A stretch of DNA of 64,000 nt from Pseudomonas putida (GTDB lineage: Bacteria; Pseudomonadota; Gammaproteobacteria; Pseudomonadales; Pseudomonadaceae): assembly GCF_005080685.1 (NCBI RefSeq), contig NZ_CP039371.1:2666001-2730000 (forward strand). Direction: 5' to 3'. The translations under genes and the position numbers were made by a program. The notes beneath the pieces were generated by a model. That model was not told the DNA's origin. It searched no databases and worked only from the letters and a program-made list of their open reading frames with translations. This document shows, piece after piece, positions 63,853-64,000 of the stretch. The stretch's first letter is position 1, and every line of letters starts with the position of its first letter.

Positions 63853-64000
63853 GGGGTAATCCTGGAAGTGTGATCAGTACGAGGTCCGGGCAGTCGAAAA
63901 ACTGGGCAGGGGAGGTCTGCAGGTCTGGGCCCGCTTGTCTGTCACGTATTGTTTTTGTTGTTTTAGATATCCAGCACCAGGCGCTTTCCACGCGCCCGGG

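Overview
The window is GC-rich, densely coded chromosomal DNA that reads as a Pseudomonas of the P. putida group. Three things support this. Repeats carry the P. putida-type REP core (positions 52278-52372, 50872-50959 and 10754-10866). The H-NS replacement is of the MvaT/MvaU (Tur) type. Gene neighbourhoods are typical of the group, such as catR-catBCA and the bktB/hbd/TetR block beside a sensor-kinase cluster. I saw no rRNA, tRNA, CRISPR array, integrase or insertion sequence.

Layout, left to right. 1-2.8 kb: glyoxalase I, an H-NS-like silencer and an OprD-type porin. 2.9-10.8 kb: precorrin-6A synthase CobF, then a signalling block with a divergent receiver protein, a 1163-residue CHASE3-GAF hybrid kinase with three receivers, a CheR-type methyltransferase, a CheB-type methylesterase, a REC-kinase and a second receiver protein. 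The last five are tightly packed and partly overlap. 10.9-16.2 kb: TetR regulator, 3-hydroxybutyryl-CoA dehydrogenase, beta-ketothiolase, AraC regulator, a nucleoside deaminase and two small proteins.

16.5-31.5 kb holds the most striking feature, a complete three-gene Tc (toxin complex) locus. It encodes a TcA pentamer subunit/injector (2560 aa), TcB (1448 aa) and TcC (953 aa). TcC ends, after its RHS core, in a variable 260-residue cargo whose last part looks like a BECR-fold (barnase/EndoU/RelE-like) nuclease. Two hairpins lie between the TcA and TcB genes.

31.6-41.8 kb is ordinary accessory chromosome: a GlxA-type regulator, a P5C-reductase-like protein with a DAO flavoenzyme, a GNAT protein, type-2 ArgC with a divergent LysR regulator, an SH3 membrane protein, a low-GC glycosyltransferase, a YVTN propeller, a tiny cold-shock-like protein and a PhnB-like protein. 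42-48.7 kb: an M24-family protein that keeps every DddP (DMSP lyase) active-site residue I can check, an MscS channel, a TonB-dependent siderophore receptor with a possible Fur site, and an AbrB-type transporter with a divergent LysR regulator.

48.7-52.4 kb is the catechol ortho-cleavage operon catR/catBCA, with a REP pair inside it and another after it. 52.5-57.1 kb is an uncharacterised catabolic cluster: MFS transporter, AraC regulator, opine-dehydrogenase-like enzyme and a 3-hydroxyacyl-CoA-dehydrogenase-like gene disrupted by a one-base deletion. The window ends with a chemoreceptor, an ABC-F protein, an MHS-type symporter and a second OprD-type porin; the last two are probably co-transcribed.
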